64,000 nucleotides of DNA from Adineta vaga. Lineage: Eukaryota > Rotifera. A program made the translations under genes and the position numbers. The stretch is taken from positions 5,332,001 through 5,396,000 of the forward strand of contig CP075497.1 of assembly GCA_021613535.1 (NCBI GenBank). The letters are read 5' to 3'. The number at the start of each line of letters is the position of its first letter. The stretch's first letter is position 1. Of this stretch, positions 63,725 to 64,000 are shown in pieces. A model generated the notes under the pieces. That model was not told the DNA's origin. It did no database searches and saw only the letters and a list, made by a program, of their open reading frames with translations.

Positions 63725-64000
63725 TATCAACTTTATTTATTTATTTATTAATTTACATATTTATTTCATCTTAAACTCTCGTCTCTTATGAAATACTGGT
63801 CATGTTTTAGTTTCTTCATCATCATGGTTTCTCCTTTTTTTTTACTTAAGCTTATGTCAGATATCTTTTCGTTGGTTAAATATATGTATTTTATGTATAT
63901 AATATTGATGTCGAATGATCATTATTTTTCTCTGTATAAAAATGTCAACCTGTGGAATTCAATCTTGTCATATGTGTCTGTGTTGTTGTTCTTGTTGTTC
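63725..64000. other. 3' flank of the EMI-like gene
   Basis: T-rich with repeated TTTA units near 63740-63760. No gene recognised before the window ends. Confidence 0.4.

Overview
This is nuclear DNA of an invertebrate animal, most plausibly a bdelloid rotifer or a close spiralian relative. It is AT-rich and gene-dense. Most introns are 50-70 nt and flanked by GT...TTTNAG. The recognisable genes are all metazoan (PINCH, CMIP, DGCR8, erlin, an EMI-type F-box protein, SMIM14, a peptide GPCR). The lineage call is inference from compactness, base composition and splice style; the animal origin is well supported. I built exon models by hand. In nearly every multi-exon gene the exon lengths sum to a multiple of three and the splice phases agree.

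Layout. 1-731 (-): partial gene of unknown function running off the left edge. 1.3-5.0 kb: a two-pass membrane protein (-), a small orphan ORF (+) and a secreted-looking or low-complexity protein with DLNGDG repeats (-). 5.2-12.3 kb (-): mitochondrial AAA+/VWA protein VWA8 and, just upstream, ATP synthase subunit c. 14.4-16.0 kb (+): orphan type I membrane glycoprotein. 17.6-33.6 kb (+): a run of six genes: CMIP, ASTE1, an AKAP-like helical protein, PCCA, erlin and a PINCH LIM protein with a long N-terminal extension. 33.6-34.7 kb (-): METTL24-like methyltransferase, convergent with PINCH with only 4 nt between stops. 35.5-41.1 kb (+): small secreted protein, acidic orphan, SMIM14, smoothelin-type CH protein. 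43.5-44.3 kb (+): orphan four-pass membrane protein. 44.3-50.3 kb: the only large gene-poor block. 50.3-56.3 kb (+): peptide-type GPCR and a two-SH3 adaptor. 56.4-62.3 kb (-): RMND5, selenophosphate synthetase, BOLA2 and DGCR8, closely spaced in that order of transcription. 62.7-63.7 kb (+): EMI1/EMI2-like F-box/zinc-binding protein.

Most notable: (1) the selenophosphate synthetase has an in-frame UGA exactly at the catalytic Sec/Cys position, followed 7 nt later by a 12-bp stem-loop, yet no standard SECIS core is visible by eye in the short 3' spacer. (2) Many start codons lie 0-40 nt after a 3' splice-site consensus with no visible upstream exon. Together with the closely spaced same-strand clusters this suggests spliced-leader trans-splicing and possible operons. 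(3) The PINCH protein carries an N-terminal extension with paxillin-LD-like motifs, and one of its introns is strongly structured. (4) A small protein carries several amphipathic helices that fit the PKA-RII anchoring pattern.
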